A DNA stretch of 64,000 nt from Burkholderiales bacterium (GTDB taxonomy: Bacteria; Pseudomonadota; Gammaproteobacteria; Burkholderiales; Burkholderiaceae_C). How positions within the stretch are numbered: the stretch's first letter is position 1; each line of letters opens with the position of its first letter. The notes below the pieces were generated by a model, which saw only the letters and a list, made by a program, of their open reading frames with translations, had not been told where the DNA came from and made no database searches. The DNA lies in the NCBI GenBank assembly GCA_016000265.1, contig JAECRL010000003.1, positions 186,001 to 250,000 on the forward strand. Reading direction: 5' to 3'. Below, one piece after another: positions 15,251 to 25,059 of the stretch. Position numbers and translations under genes: made by a program.

Positions 15251-16813
15251 ATGAGCCTGTTGAAATCCGCCTCCGTCGTCTCCCTGCTGACCCTGGCCTC
15301 GCGCATCACCGGCCTGGTCCGCGAGCAGCTGTTCGCGTCCGCTTTCGGCGCCAGCGCCACCACGGACGCCTTCCAGGTCGCCTTTCGCATCCCCAACCTC
15401 CTGCGCCGCCTGTTTGCCGAGGGTGCGTTCTCGCAGGCCTTCGTGCCCATCCTGGGCGAGACCCGCGTCAAGCAGGGCGACGAGGCCACGCACAGCCTCA
15501 TCAACGCGGTGGCCACGGTGTTGTTCTGGGTGCTGCTGGTCGTCTCGGCGCTCGGGGTCATCGGCGCGCCGGCCCTGGTCTGGCTGATGGCTTCGGGTCT
15601 GCAGGAAAGCGGCGGCTTCGACACCGCCGTGCTCATGACGCGCTGGATGTTCCCCTACATCGGCTTCATGTCGCTGGTGGCGCTGAGCGCCGGCATCCTC
15701 AACACCTGGGGGCACTTCGCCGTGCCGGCTGCCACGCCCGTGCTGCTCAACCTCAGCGTCATCACCGCCACGGTGTTGATGGCGCCGCTGTTCCAGCGCT
15801 GGGGGTTCGACCCGGTCCTCGCCGTGGCCATCGGGGTGCTGATCGGCGGGGTGCTGCAGCTGGCCATCCAGGTGCCGGCCTTGCGGCGGCGTGGGGTGCT
15901 GCCGCGCATCGGCTTCGGCTGGGGTGCCCTGGTCGCGGCCTGGCACCACGATGGCGTGCGCCGCATCCTGCGGCAGATGGCGCCGGCGCTGCTGGGGGTG
16001 TCGGTGGCGCAGGTTTCCTTGCTGGTCAACACGCAGATCGCCTCGCACCTGGGCGCCGGCGCCGTGTCGTGGCTGACGTTCGCTGACCGCCTCATGGAGT
16101 TCCCCACGGCCATGCTGGGCGTGGCCCTGGGGGTGGTGTTGCTGCCGCAGCTCTCCAAGGCGCAGGCCAGTGGCGACGTCCAGCGGTTCTCCAGCCTGCT
16201 GGACTGGGGCCTGCGGCTGGTGGTCCTGCTGGCCTTGCCCAGTGCGCTGGCCTTGCTGCTGTTTGCCAAACCGCTGGTGGCGGTGCTGTATCACTACGGC
16301 GCCTTCACCGACGCCGATGTGGCGCAGACCGTGCGTGCCTTGATGGGCTACGGCGTGGGCCTGCTGGGGCTGGTGTCCATCAAGATCCTGGCGCCCGGCT
16401 TCTACGCGGCGCAGGACATCCGCACGCCGGTGCGCATCGGCATCGCCGTGCTGGTGCTCACGCAGGTGCTCAACGTCTTTTTCGTGCCGATGTTCCAGCA
16501 AGCCGGGCTGGCGCTGTCCATCGGGCTGGCCTCCCTGGTCAACGCGCTGTGGCTGCTGCGTGGCCTCAAGAAGGCGGGGCGGTACGCGCCCGAACCGGGG
16601 TGGTGGCTGTTCGGCGCGCGCGTGGTGCTGGCCACCGCGATCCTGGGGGCGGGCATGGCGTGGGCCAACGCGCATTTCGACTGGCTGGCGTTGCGCGCCG
16701 AACCCTTCTTGCGCATCGGCTTGCTGGCGGGCTGCCTGGTGGCGGCGGCCGTCGCCTACTTCGGCGTGCTGGCGCTCACGGGGCTCAAGCTGCGGCAGAT
16801 GTTGCGTCGCTGA
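15251..16813 (+). CDS. murJ: lipid II flippase MurJ (MviN)
   Basis: A 520-residue inner-membrane protein of the MOP superfamily with about 14 membrane helices; it flips lipid II to the periplasm for peptidoglycan synthesis. The opening is characteristic: SASVVSLLTLASRITGLVRE, then FGASATTDAFQVAFRIPNLL and RRLFAEGAFSQAFVP, including conserved Arg residues and the Asp of TDAF. TRWMFPYIGFMSLVAL is the helix-5 region. The ATG at 15251 is the family start. TATAAT lies only five bases before it and there is no ribosome site, so the transcript may be leaderless. Confidence 0.97.
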   Translation: MSLLKSASVVSLLTLASRITGLVREQLFASAFGASATTDAFQVAFRIPNLLRRLFAEGAFSQAFVPILGETRVKQGDEATHSLINAVATVLFWVLLVVSALGVIGAPALVWLMASGLQESGGFDTAVLMTRWMFPYIGFMSLVALSAGILNTWGHFAVPAATPVLLNLSVITATVLMAPLFQRWGFDPVLAVAIGVLIGGVLQLAIQVPALRRRGVLPRIGFGWGALVAAWHHDGVRRILRQMAPALLGVSVAQVSLLVNTQIASHLGAGAVSWLTFADRLMEFPTAMLGVALGVVLLPQLSKAQASGDVQRFSSLLDWGLRLVVLLALPSALALLLFAKPLVAVLYHYGAFTDADVAQTVRALMGYGVGLLGLVSIKILAPGFYAAQDIRTPVRIGIAVLVLTQVLNVFFVPMFQQAGLALSIGLASLVNALWLLRGLKKAGRYAPEPGWWLFGARVVLATAILGAGMAWANAHFDWLALRAEPFLRIGLLAGCLVAAAVAYFGVLALTGLKLRQMLRR

Positions 16814-17028
16814 GCGGGGCCCCGGCTGCGGTCAAGCCTGGGGCTGAGGTGTGTGTGGTCGTGACAGTTGTCAGGCCGCGTGGCCGCAGCCCCTGGGAGC
16901 GGCCGTGCCGCATCGCGGCAAGGCGCAGCAAGTCGTTACACCCCTTCGGGTGAGGTTCATAGGATCGCGGCCTTGCCTTGATCCAACAGCACCGGCTCGG
17001 CCGGTCACCCTCACTCAGGAGAGACCCC

Positions 17029-18081
17029 ATGAACGCTCAACGCTTCGCCCTTCACGCTGGCGCCGCCCTGGCCCTGGCCGCTTTCACCCTGTCGGCCCAG
17101 ACCGCCCACGCTGCCCAGAAGGTCTGCGTCTTTGACATCGTTGGCGCCACCGGTGACGCCTACAACATGGCCAAGGACTACGCCCTGGCCATGCAAAAGG
17201 ACGGCGCCACGCTGGAGCTGAAGGTCTACACGAACGAGGCCGCTGCCGCCTCGGACTTCCGCTCGGGCCAGTGCGACGCGCTGCTGGCCACGGCCTTCCG
17301 CACCCGCGAGTTCAACGGGGTGGCCGCCTCCATCGACACCCTGGGCGCCACCACCGTCATCAAGGACGGCAAGATCGACATGGCTGGCAGCTACGAGGTC
17401 GTGCGCAAGGTGGTGCAGACCTTCGCCTCGCCGCAAGCCGCCGGCCTGATGACGGCGGGTGGCCACGAAGTCGGCGGCATCTTCCCGTTCGGTGCGGCCT
17501 ACCCGATGGTCAAGGACCGCAGCAACAACACCGTGGAAGCCCTGGCCGGCAAGAAGATCGCGGCCTTCGACCACGACAAGGCCCAGTCGATGATGATCCA
17601 GCGCATCAAGGCGCTGCCCGTGTCGGCCGACATCAACAACTTCGCCACCCAGTTCAACGCTGGCAGCATCGACATGATTGCGGCGCCCACGCTGGCCTAC
17701 AAGCCGCTGGAGCTCAACAAGGGCCTGGGCGCCAAGGGCGGCATCTCGCGCTTCCCGTTGATGATCCTGACCTACCAGGTCGTGCTCAGCCCGAGCAAGT
17801 TCCCTGCGGGCTTCGGCGAGAAGTCGCGCAGCTACTGGGCCGGGCAGTTCGACCGCGCCATGGCGCTGATCAACAACGCCGACGCCGGCATCCCCGCTGG
17901 CGCCTGGATCGACCTGAGCGCCGACCAGGCCCGCCAGTACAACACCATGCTGCAGGAGTCGCGCCTGGCCATCCTCAACCAGGGCGTGTACGACAAGGCC
18001 GGCTTGAAGGTCATCAAGAAGGTGCGCTGCTCGGTCAACCCGGCTGAAGCCGAGTGCAAGTCGGCCAACGAAGAAGGTTGA
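17029..18081 (+). CDS. putative periplasmic solute-binding protein (DUF6091-type)
   Basis: A 350-residue protein with a signal peptide (residues 1-26, cleavage after AQTAHA). The mature part reads like a TRAP- or TctC-type ligand-binding protein: KVCVFDIVGATGDAYNMAKD opens the first lobe, and DYALAMQKDGATLELKVYTN follows. FGAAYPMVKDRSNNT and KKIAAFDHDKAQSMMIQRI resemble the hinge and second lobe. A Cys pair is possible between Cys in KVCVF and GQCDAL. No permease genes are adjacent, so the ligand and transporter are unknown. ATG 17029 is preceded by AGGAGAG at 17017; longer in-frame starts lack a signal peptide. It is convergent with radA. Confidence 0.8.
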   Translation: MNAQRFALHAGAALALAAFTLSAQTAHAAQKVCVFDIVGATGDAYNMAKDYALAMQKDGATLELKVYTNEAAAASDFRSGQCDALLATAFRTREFNGVAASIDTLGATTVIKDGKIDMAGSYEVVRKVVQTFASPQAAGLMTAGGHEVGGIFPFGAAYPMVKDRSNNTVEALAGKKIAAFDHDKAQSMMIQRIKALPVSADINNFATQFNAGSIDMIAAPTLAYKPLELNKGLGAKGGISRFPLMILTYQVVLSPSKFPAGFGEKSRSYWAGQFDRAMALINNADAGIPAGAWIDLSADQARQYNTMLQESRLAILNQGVYDKAGLKVIKKVRCSVNPAEAECKSANEEG

Positions 18082-18102
18082 TGCGACCCGGGTGTGCGGG
18101 CC

Positions 18103-19476
18103 TCAGAGTTCGCGCACCAGGTTGATCGCCTCTTCGATGCGGTCGACCGCGTGGATGGTCAGCCCCTCGATGGGCTTCTTGGGCGCATTGGCCTTGGGGA
18201 CCACGGCCACCGAGAAGCCCAGCTTGGCGGCTTCCTTCAGGCGCTCCTGCCCGCGCGGGGCGGGGCGCACCTCGCCGGCCAGGCCGACTTCGCCGAAAGC
18301 GATGAAGCCTTTGGGCAGGGCGCGTGCGCGCAGGCTGCTCTGGATGGCCAGCAGCACCGCGAGGTCGGCCGCCGGCTCGCTGATGCGCACACCGCCCACG
18401 GCGTTGACGAACACGTCCTGATCGAAGCAGGCCATGCCCGCGTGCCGATGCAGCACGGCCAGCAGCATGGCCAGGCGGTCGCGCTCCAGGCCCACGCTCA
18501 GGCGGCGCGGGCTGGGGCCGCCCGAGTCCACCAGCGCCTGGATTTCAACCAGCATGGGCCGCGTGCCCTCCAGCGTCACCAGCACGCAGGAGCCGGGCAC
18601 GGGTTCGCTGTGCGTGGACAGGAAGATGGCGCTGGGGTTGCTGACCCCCTTGAGCCCCTTGTCCGTCATGGCGAACACGCCGATCTCGTTGACCGCGCCA
18701 AAGCGGTTCTTGATGGCGCGCACCAGGCGGAAGCTGCTGTGCGTGTCACCCTCGAAGTACAGCACCGTGTCCACGATGTGCTCCAGCACGCGCGGGCCGG
18801 CCAGTGCGCCTTCCTTGGTCACGTGGCCCACCAGCACCATGGTGCAGCCGCTGGACTTGGCCACCCGCGTGAGGTGGGCCGCGCACTCACGCACCTGCGC
18901 CACCGAGCCCGGTGCCGAGCTGAGCTGGTCGGAGAACACGGTCTGGATGGAGTCGATGACGCAGAAGGCGGGTTGTTCGGCCTCCAGCGTGGCGACGATG
19001 TTCTCCAGCTGGATCTCGGCCTGCACGCGCACCTGCGAGCCGTCGAGGCCCAGGCGATGGGCCCGCAGGGCGACCTGCGCGCCGCTTTCTTCGCCGGTCA
19101 CGTACAGCACCTTCATCTGGCGCGACAGCGCATCCAGCGCCTGCAGCAGCAAGGTGGACTTGCCGATGCCCGGGTCGCCCCCGATCAGCACGACGCCGCC
19201 AGAGACGATGCCGCCACCCAGCACCCGGTCCAGCTCTTCGAGGCCGGTGGGTGTGCGCGCCACGTCGCCCGCTTCGATGTCGGCCAGCGTGGTGACGGGC
19301 TGGGCGGCGTTGAGTCCGCGCGCCAGCGCCTGCATGCGGTTCTTGCTGGCGCCGGCGGGCTCGACCCGGGTCTCGTCCAGCGTGTTCCAGGCGTTGCAGT
19401 GCGGGCACTTGCCCAGCCACTTGGGGCTGATGCCGCCGCATTCGCGGCAGGTGTAGGCGGTTTTTTCCTTGGCCAT
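18103..19476 (-). CDS. radA: DNA repair protein RadA (Sms)
   Basis: A 457-residue RecA-related helicase that drives branch migration in recombination. Domains in order: a zinc finger, C-x2-C-x10-C-x2-C, at residues 10-28 (CRECGG and CPHCNAW); a RecA-like core with Walker A GGDPGIGKSTLL; the RadA-specific motif KNRFG; and a C-terminal Lon-protease-like domain (SGGPSPRRLSVGLERDRLAM). The length is normal. The thioesterase gene precedes it by four bases on the same strand, and alr precedes that, so alr-thioesterase-radA is probably one unit. Confidence 0.97.
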   Translation of the reverse strand: MAKEKTAYTCRECGGISPKWLGKCPHCNAWNTLDETRVEPAGASKNRMQALARGLNAAQPVTTLADIEAGDVARTPTGLEELDRVLGGGIVSGGVVLIGGDPGIGKSTLLLQALDALSRQMKVLYVTGEESGAQVALRAHRLGLDGSQVRVQAEIQLENIVATLEAEQPAFCVIDSIQTVFSDQLSSAPGSVAQVRECAAHLTRVAKSSGCTMVLVGHVTKEGALAGPRVLEHIVDTVLYFEGDTHSSFRLVRAIKNRFGAVNEIGVFAMTDKGLKGVSNPSAIFLSTHSEPVPGSCVLVTLEGTRPMLVEIQALVDSGGPSPRRLSVGLERDRLAMLLAVLHRHAGMACFDQDVFVNAVGGVRISEPAADLAVLLAIQSSLRARALPKGFIAFGEVGLAGEVRPAPRGQERLKEAAKLGFSVAVVPKANAPKKPIEGLTIHAVDRIEEAINLVREL

Positions 19477-19480
19477 GTCG

Positions 19481-19993
19481 TCAGCCGGCCGCCGGAGCGG
19501 GGGCGTCTTGTCCGGACTGGATGGCGCGGAAGCGGCGCTCCAGCTCCTGGCGCAGCTGCCGGCGCACCTTGGCCGCGTCGAAGCGGCGCACCTCGTCGGG
19601 CGTGGTCGGGCTCAGGGGCGTGACGGCCTGGGGCTTGGCCTGGTCGTCCACCGCCACCATGGTGAAAAAGCAGCTGTTGGCGTGGCGCACGACCTGGGTG
19701 CGGATGTTCTCGGCGATCACCTTGATGCCGATCTCCATGGAGGAGGTGCCGGTGTAGTTGACCGACGCGAGGAAGGTCACCAGCTCGCCGACGTGGATGG
19801 GCTGGCGGAAGGTGACCTGGTCAACCGACAGCGTCACGACGTAGCAGCCAGCGTAGCGGCTGGCGCAAGCGTAAGCCACTTGGTCGAGCAGCTTGAGGAT
19901 GGTGCCGCCATGCACGTTGCCGGAGAAGTTGGCCATGTCCGGCGTCATGAGCACGGTCATGTTGAGCTGGTGGCGTTGGTGATCGGTGTCCAT
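19481..19993 (-). CDS. acyl-CoA thioesterase, hotdog fold (YciA-like)
   Basis: A 170-residue single-hotdog thioesterase. The BFIT/YciA-type pattern is visible: LMTPDMANFSGNVHGGTILK, with the catalytic Asp region in LLDQVAYACASRYAG. SVDQVTFRQPIHVGELV and SMEIGIKVIAENI complete the sheet. The C-terminal extension (about 40 residues) is helical and charged. ATG 19993 is used; an upstream in-frame start would add 14 residues without family character. It lies between alr and radA. The acyl chain preference is not visible. Confidence 0.9.
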   Translation of the reverse strand: MDTDHQRHQLNMTVLMTPDMANFSGNVHGGTILKLLDQVAYACASRYAGCYVVTLSVDQVTFRQPIHVGELVTFLASVNYTGTSSMEIGIKVIAENIRTQVVRHANSCFFTMVAVDDQAKPQAVTPLSPTTPDEVRRFDAAKVRRQLRQELERRFRAIQSGQDAPAPAAG

Positions 19994-20038
19994 TTGCGGG
20001 GGTCTTGTTTTGTGAAAAGCCGCCGGAGCGTGCAAGGT

Positions 20039-21151
20039 TCAGGCCAGGCCGTGCGGCTCGACCACCTGCACGGGCACGCGCGGTGAGAGGGCGCACATCA
20101 GCTCGTAGCCGATGGTGCCCGCGTGTTGGGCCACTTCGTCGATGGACAGCGTGCTGCCATGGGGCCCTTGCCCCCACAGCGTGACGGCGCTGCCGATGTG
20201 CGCGTCGGGCAGGTCGCTGAGGTCCACGGTCAGCATGTCCATGGACACGCGCCCGACCAGGCGGGTCCGGGCCCCCTCCACCAGCACGGGGGTGCCATCC
20301 GGGGCGTGGCGGGGGTAGCCGTCGGCGTACCCGCAGGCCACCACCCCGATGCGCATGGCCCGCTCGGCGGTGAAGCGGCTGCCGTAGCCCACCGTGTCGC
20401 CGGGCTGCAGGTGCTGCACCCCGATGATCCGGCTTTGCAGGGTCATGGCCGGCTTCAGCCCCCAGTGGTTCGCGTCGTGCTCAGGGTGGTCGGGGGACGC
20501 GCCGTAGAGCATCACTCCCGGGCGAACCCAGTCGCCGCGGATGCGCGCGTCGTGCGCGTGGCGCAGCGTGGCCGCGCTGTTGCACAGGCTGCGCTCGCCG
20601 CTCAGGTCGGCGGTGTGCTCCAGGAAGACCTCGGCCTGGTGGGCGATGCCGCGGGCGCCATCGGCGTCGGAGAAGTGGGTGATGAACGAGACCTCGTCGA
20701 CCTGGGGCAGGGCGCTCAGGCGCAGCCAGGCGTTGCGGAACGCCTGCGGCGTGAAGCCCAGCCGATTCATGCCGGTGTTCATCTTGAGGAAGACGCGCTG
20801 CGGCCACTCCGTCTTGTGCTGGGCCAGCCAGTCGATCTGCCGCTCGTGGTGCACGACGTGCCACAGACCCAGGCGGGAGCACCACTCCAGGTCCCGGGCG
20901 TCGAACACACCCTCGAGCAGCAGGATCGGGCCGCGCCAGTCCATCTCGCGCAACTTGCGCGCTTCGGCGATGTCGAGCAGCGCGAACCCGTCGGCGGCGC
21001 GCAGCCCCTCGAATGCCCGCTCCAGGCCGTGGCCGTAGGCGTTGGCCTTGACCACCGCCCAGACCTGCGCGTCGGGGGCGCACTCGCGCGCCCGGGTCAG
21101 GTTGTGGTGGAGGGCGTCGAGGTGGATCAGGGCTTCAAGGGGGCGCGGCAT
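20039..21151 (-). CDS. alr: alanine racemase
   Basis: A 370-residue PLP enzyme that makes D-alanine for peptidoglycan. The PLP lysine is Lys35 in [11 protein letters not shown]. Catalytic Tyr is in [13 protein letters not shown], followed by [12 protein letters not shown] and the conserved [13 protein letters not shown]. The length is normal for the family. The open frame runs far upstream of 21151, but sequence there has no homology character, so ATG 21151 (MPRPLEALI) is chosen. It is divergent from lplT, an arrangement common in Burkholderiales. Confidence 0.96.
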   Translation of the reverse strand: MPRPLEALIHLDALHHNLTRARECAPDAQVWAVVKANAYGHGLERAFEGLRAADGFALLDIAEARKLREMDWRGPILLLEGVFDARDLEWCSRLGLWHVVHHERQIDWLAQHKTEWPQRVFLKMNTGMNRLGFTPQAFRNAWLRLSALPQVDEVSFITHFSDADGARGIAHQAEVFLEHTADLSGERSLCNSAATLRHAHDARIRGDWVRPGVMLYGASPDHPEHDANHWGLKPAMTLQSRIIGVQHLQPGDTVGYGSRFTAERAMRIGVVACGYADGYPRHAPDGTPVLVEGARTRLVGRVSMDMLTVDLSDLPDAHIGSAVTLWGQGPHGSTLSIDEVAQHAGTIGYELMCALSPRVPVQVVEPHGLA

Positions 21152-21200
21152 GGCGTCATTTTGCCAGCCTGCTTCTGGGCGCTGCTTTTGTTCCCCCTTT

Positions 21201-21223
21201 GTGCCGTGACGTGCCGTGACGTG
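21201..21223. repeat. short tandem repeat in the alr-lplT divergent region
   Basis: GTGCCGTGAC occurs twice back to back (21201-21220), followed by a third partial unit GTG. It lies between the divergent starts of alr and lplT, upstream of a -10-like TATAAC at 21305-21310. The remaining 252-base gap holds no gene. Confidence 0.6.
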
Positions 21224-21403
21224 AGGTACCGAGATGCGCCAGTTGGTGCCAAGTGGTGTCGAGCTGTGTCGGGTTGTCCCGCCGATGGGCCCGGGGCGCC
21301 GTGCTATAACCTGCGGCCGTTGAGGCATCTGGGTGCGTGGCACCAGGTCCTGGATATCGGCAGTACCCATTCGACTGGAACCACGTAAACCCACGGCGCG
21401 CGC

Positions 21404-22684
21404 ATGAAAAAAGGCTTTTACACGATCATGTCGGCGCAGTTCTTCAGCTCGCTGGCGGACAACGCGTTGTTCGTGGCCGCGGTCGAGTTGCTGAGGCACG
21501 GTGGGGCGCCCGAGTGGCAGCGCGCGGCGCTCGTGCCGATGTTTGCATTGTTTTACGTGGTCCTCGCGCCCTTCGTGGGGGCCTTCGCCGACGCCATGCC
21601 CAAGGGCAAGGTGATGTTCGTCTCCAACAGCATCAAGGTCATCGGCTGCCTGCTGATGCTGTTTGGCACCCACCCCTTGCTCGCCTATGCCGTGGTCGGC
21701 CTGGGCGCGGCGGCCTACTCGCCCGCCAAGTACGGCATCCTCACCGAACTGCTGCCGCCGTCCCAACTGGTCAAGGCCAATGGCTGGATCGAGGGGCTGA
21801 CCATCTCGTCCATCATCCTGGGCGTTGTGCTCGGGGGGCAGCTCATGGGCCAGCACATCGCGCCGCACCTGCTCGCCATCGACCTGCCGGGCTTGTCGCT
21901 GGGCATCGACTCTCCGGCCGAGGCGGCCATCGCCACGCTGGTGTCTCTCTACGTGGTGGCCGCGGCGTTCAACCTGCGCATCCCGCGCACCGACACGCCG
22001 CTGCAGTCCCTGGCGTCCAACCCGCTGGTGCTGGTGCGCGACTTCAAGGAATGCAACAGCCGCCTGTGGCAAGACAAACTCGGCCAGATTTCCCTGGCCA
22101 CCACCACCTTGTTCTGGGGCGTCTCGGGCAACCTGCGCTACATCGTGCTGGCCTGGGCCGCCGTGGCCCTGGGCTACGACACGACCAAGGCATCGGCCCT
22201 GGTGGGCGTGGTGGCCATCGGCACCGCCGTGGGCGCGGTCGTGGCCTCCATGAAGATGAAGCTCGATCGCGCCACCGCCGTCATCCCGCTGGGGGTGGCC
22301 ATGGGCGTGCTGGTGCTGGGCATGAACGTGCTGACCGACATCTGGGTCGCCGTGCCCTTCCTGATCCTGCTGGGTGGCCTGGGTGGCTTCCTGGTCGTGC
22401 CCATGAACGCGCTGCTGCAGCACCGCGGCCACAACCTGATGGGCGCCGGGCGCTCCATCGCGGTGCAGAACTTCAATGAACAGGCGTGCATCCTGTTGCT
22501 GGGCTTCCTCTACAGCGCCTTGACCAGCTCGGGCCTGTCGGCTTACGGCGCCATCTCGGCTTTCGGCCTGGTGGTGGCCTTGACCATGCTCGCCATCGGC
22601 CAGTGGCACCGGCGCAACGTGCGGGTTCACGCCGACGAGGTCAATCGCCTGCTGGCCATCGCGCGCAGCGACCACCACCACTGA
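21404..22684 (+). CDS. lplT: lysophospholipid transporter LplT (MFS)
   Basis: A 426-residue major-facilitator protein with about 12 membrane helices, opening [20 protein letters not shown] as in LplT, which moves lysophosphatidylethanolamine inward across the inner membrane for reacylation. [17 protein letters not shown] is the MFS loop 2-3 signature and [16 protein letters not shown] is a family-specific segment. In enterics lplT is joined to aas (acyltransferase); no aas is adjacent here. It is divergent from alr. No convincing ribosome site precedes the ATG, but the N terminus matches the family. Confidence 0.94.
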   Translation: MKKGFYTIMSAQFFSSLADNALFVAAVELLRHGGAPEWQRAALVPMFALFYVVLAPFVGAFADAMPKGKVMFVSNSIKVIGCLLMLFGTHPLLAYAVVGLGAAAYSPAKYGILTELLPPSQLVKANGWIEGLTISSIILGVVLGGQLMGQHIAPHLLAIDLPGLSLGIDSPAEAAIATLVSLYVVAAAFNLRIPRTDTPLQSLASNPLVLVRDFKECNSRLWQDKLGQISLATTTLFWGVSGNLRYIVLAWAAVALGYDTTKASALVGVVAIGTAVGAVVASMKMKLDRATAVIPLGVAMGVLVLGMNVLTDIWVAVPFLILLGGLGGFLVVPMNALLQHRGHNLMGAGRSIAVQNFNEQACILLLGFLYSALTSSGLSAYGAISAFGLVVALTMLAIGQWHRRNVRVHADEVNRLLAIARSDHHH

Positions 22685-22813
22685 CTTGGGTGAGCCGCCC
22701 CGGTGGCCTGAGCTCGCCCTGTCACCGCTGATCACAGTTGGGCTACACAGATTTACACGGCGCTGTCAGCCAGCCGCACGCCCAGGCCGTTGTGTGAGCA
22801 CAGGAGAGCTGAC

Positions 22814-23248
22814 ATGCACACAACCCTCACCCGAATCGTTCAACGCGTGGCCGCCGTCGCCACCCTGGCCGCAGGCGCGGCAAGCGCTCAGGCGGGCCAG
22901 GGCGTTTACTGGGCGGTCAACATCGATGCGCCTTCGCACGGCGGTGGCCGCGTCGGCACCGTCGTGTCGAACACCCCGCGTGGCGTGTACGGGCACGCGC
23001 CGGTGGTGATCGCCCCGCCGGTGGTTTATGCGCCGCAGCCGGTTTATCACCGCCCGCCCGCGTTTCATGCCGCGCCGCGCTGGCACGGTGGGCACGGCTG
23101 GTGGCGCCATCGCCACCATGGCTATCACCGCGGGTACGACCGCGGCTACCGGGAAGGCCACCGAGATGGCCGCGATGACGGCTGGGACGATGACCGGGGT
23201 GGCCGCGATGGTCACCACGATCACGGTGGGCGCTGGGGCGGCCGCTGA
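22814..23248 (+). CDS. secreted His/Gly/Asp/Arg-rich hypothetical protein
   Basis: A 144-residue protein. A signal peptide spans residues 1-27 (RIVQRVAAVATLAAGAASAQ is its core). The middle is rich in Pro, Val and Tyr (VIAPPVVYAPQPVYHRPP), and from about residue 85 onward it is a low-complexity tail of His, Gly, Arg, Asp and Trp with repeats of YHRGYDRGYREGH type. Such tails can bind metal or act as an acidic/basic surface segment; no fold is recognised. ATG 22814 is preceded by AGGAG at 22802. Genes of this composition are common in Burkholderiales, with no known function. Confidence 0.7.
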   Translation: MHTTLTRIVQRVAAVATLAAGAASAQAGQGVYWAVNIDAPSHGGGRVGTVVSNTPRGVYGHAPVVIAPPVVYAPQPVYHRPPAFHAAPRWHGGHGWWRHRHHGYHRGYDRGYREGHRDGRDDGWDDDRGGRDGHHDHGGRWGGR

Positions 23249-23285
23249 ACGGTTCGCGTCCTGGGCGGCGCCGACCTGGCTGGAT

Positions 23286-24854
23286 TCAGCGGCGGCGCCC
23301 GCCGCCCCCCAGCAGCGAGCCGAGCACGCCGCGGATGATTTCGCGGCCCACCGATGATCCGATGGTGCGCGCCGCTGACTTGGCCACGGTCTCCAGGATG
23401 GAGTCCTTGCGGCCGCTGCCCTTGAGCAGGCCGCCGGCCACGTCACCCAACCAGCCTCCGCCTGCGGAGGGAGGGGCCTCTTGGGGTGCTTCGCGGGTGC
23501 GCTCAGGGGCGTTGCCTCGCAGCACATCAGCCGCTTCATCGCGCATGCTGCGCTCCGGGCGGGCCTGGGTGGGCGCCGCCGCGGCGCGGCCCTTGATTTT
23601 TTCGTAGGCCGACTCCCGGTCCACCGCCTTTTCGTACACCCCCGCCACCAGCGAGCCCTGCAGGAGCTGCTGGCGCTGCGGGGCGCCGATCGGGCCGATC
23701 TGGCTGCCCGGTGGCACCACGAAAACGCGCTGCGTGACCGAGGGGCGCCCCTTTTCGTCCAGCAGGCTGACCAGGGCCTCGCCCACCGCGAGTTCGGTGA
23801 TGGCCGTGGCGATGTCCAGTCCGGGGTTGGCGCGCATGGTTTCGGCCGCGCTCTTGACGGCCTTCTGGTCGCGCGGGGTGAAGGCGCGCAGGGCGTGCTG
23901 CACGCGGTTGCCCAGCTGGCCCAGGACGGTGTCGGGCACGTCCAGCGGGTTCTGGGTCACGAAGTACACGCCCACGCCTTTGGAGCGCACCAGCCGGACC
24001 ACCAGCTCGATGCGCTCGATCAGGGCGGTGGGCGCGTCCTTGAACAGCAGGTGGGCCTCGTCGAAGAAGAACACCAGCTTGGGCTTGTCCAGGTCGCCCA
24101 CCTCGGGCAGGGTCTCGAACAGTTCCGAGAGCATCCACAGCAGGAAGGTGGCATACAGGCGCGGCGCGTTCATCAGCTTGTCGGCCGCCAGGATGTTGAT
24201 GACCCCCTTGCCACCCACGGTCTGCATGAAGTCGGCGATGTCGAGCATGGGCTCGCCAAAGAAGCGATCGCCGCCTTGTTCGTCGACCTGCAGCAAGCCA
24301 CGCTGGATGGCGCCCACGCTGGCGGCGCTGATGTTGCCGTACTCGGTGGTGAACTGGCTGGCGTTGTCGCCCACGTGCTGGAGCATGGCGCGCAGGTCCT
24401 TGAGGTCCAGCAGCAGCAGGCCGTTGTCGTCGGCGATCTTGAAGACCAGTTGCAGCACGCCTTGTTGCGTGTCGTTGAGGTCCAGCATGCGGCTGAGCAG
24501 CAGCGGGCCCATGTCCGAGACGGTGGCGCGCACCGGGTGGCCTTGCTCGCCGAAGACGTCCCACAGCGTGGTGGGACAGGCCACTGGCGTCGGGGCCTCC
24601 AGGCCGCGCTCCTGGAGGATGCCTGCCACCTTGGTGCTGAGCTGGCCGGTCTGCGAAATGCCGGTCAGGTCGCCCTTGATGTCGGCCATGAACACGGGCA
24701 CGCCGATGGCGCTGAAGCCCTCGGCGAGCTTTTGCAAGGTGATGGTCTTGCCCGTGCCGGTGGCCCCGGTGATCAGGCCGTGGCGGTTGGCCAGGGCGGG
24801 CAGCAAGTGGCAGTGGGTTTCGCCGTGGGCGGCGAGCAAGATGGGGTCGGTCAT
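23286..24854 (-). CDS. HerA/FtsK-like ATPase (DUF853 family)
   Basis: A 522-residue P-loop NTPase of the helicase HerA-like group. Walker A is GATGTGKT at about residues 29-36, and the Walker B region is [31 protein letters not shown] is a sensor-like segment characteristic of DUF853. The C terminus after residue 470 is low complexity and ends [12 protein letters not shown]. Relatives are annotated as DUF853/YjgR; their role is unclear but a nucleic-acid or protein translocase is expected. ATG 24854 ([11 protein letters not shown]) matches the family start. It is divergent from yebC. Confidence 0.92.
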   Translation of the reverse strand: MTDPILLAAHGETHCHLLPALANRHGLITGATGTGKTITLQKLAEGFSAIGVPVFMADIKGDLTGISQTGQLSTKVAGILQERGLEAPTPVACPTTLWDVFGEQGHPVRATVSDMGPLLLSRMLDLNDTQQGVLQLVFKIADDNGLLLLDLKDLRAMLQHVGDNASQFTTEYGNISAASVGAIQRGLLQVDEQGGDRFFGEPMLDIADFMQTVGGKGVINILAADKLMNAPRLYATFLLWMLSELFETLPEVGDLDKPKLVFFFDEAHLLFKDAPTALIERIELVVRLVRSKGVGVYFVTQNPLDVPDTVLGQLGNRVQHALRAFTPRDQKAVKSAAETMRANPGLDIATAITELAVGEALVSLLDEKGRPSVTQRVFVVPPGSQIGPIGAPQRQQLLQGSLVAGVYEKAVDRESAYEKIKGRAAAAPTQARPERSMRDEAADVLRGNAPERTREAPQEAPPSAGGGWLGDVAGGLLKGSGRKDSILETVAKSAARTIGSSVGREIIRGVLGSLLGGGGRRR

Positions 24855-25059
24855 GGCTACTCCGGGCTCACAAACTCGGGCGGAGGCGCGCGGCTGCGCT
24901 GGCGGCTCGCCTCGAAGGTAAAATCGCAGTATCTCCCAGGAAGCGACCGGCTTTTCCCGCGGCTTTCTGGCGTTCTCAGGCATTTTCGCGCGCGCCGGCA
25001 CACCGCTGCGTGCGCCTTGCCATTGACATCCGCACACCTCATTCCCGGAGCACCTCACC

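Noticed and set aside
16935..16965. GTTACA and TAGGAT as a promoter of the solute-binding protein gene
   Set aside because: Both boxes are weak and the spacing is 19 bases, so I do not list it as a feature.
18094..19623. Plus-strand open frame of about 510 codons opposite radA
   Set aside because: It is antisense to radA with typical shadow composition (His/Gln/Gly/Ala) and no ribosome site.
21152..22735. The alr frame stays open for about 530 codons upstream of the chosen start
   Set aside because: It runs antisense through lplT, which is clearly coding on the other strand; the known Alr N terminus starts at 21151.
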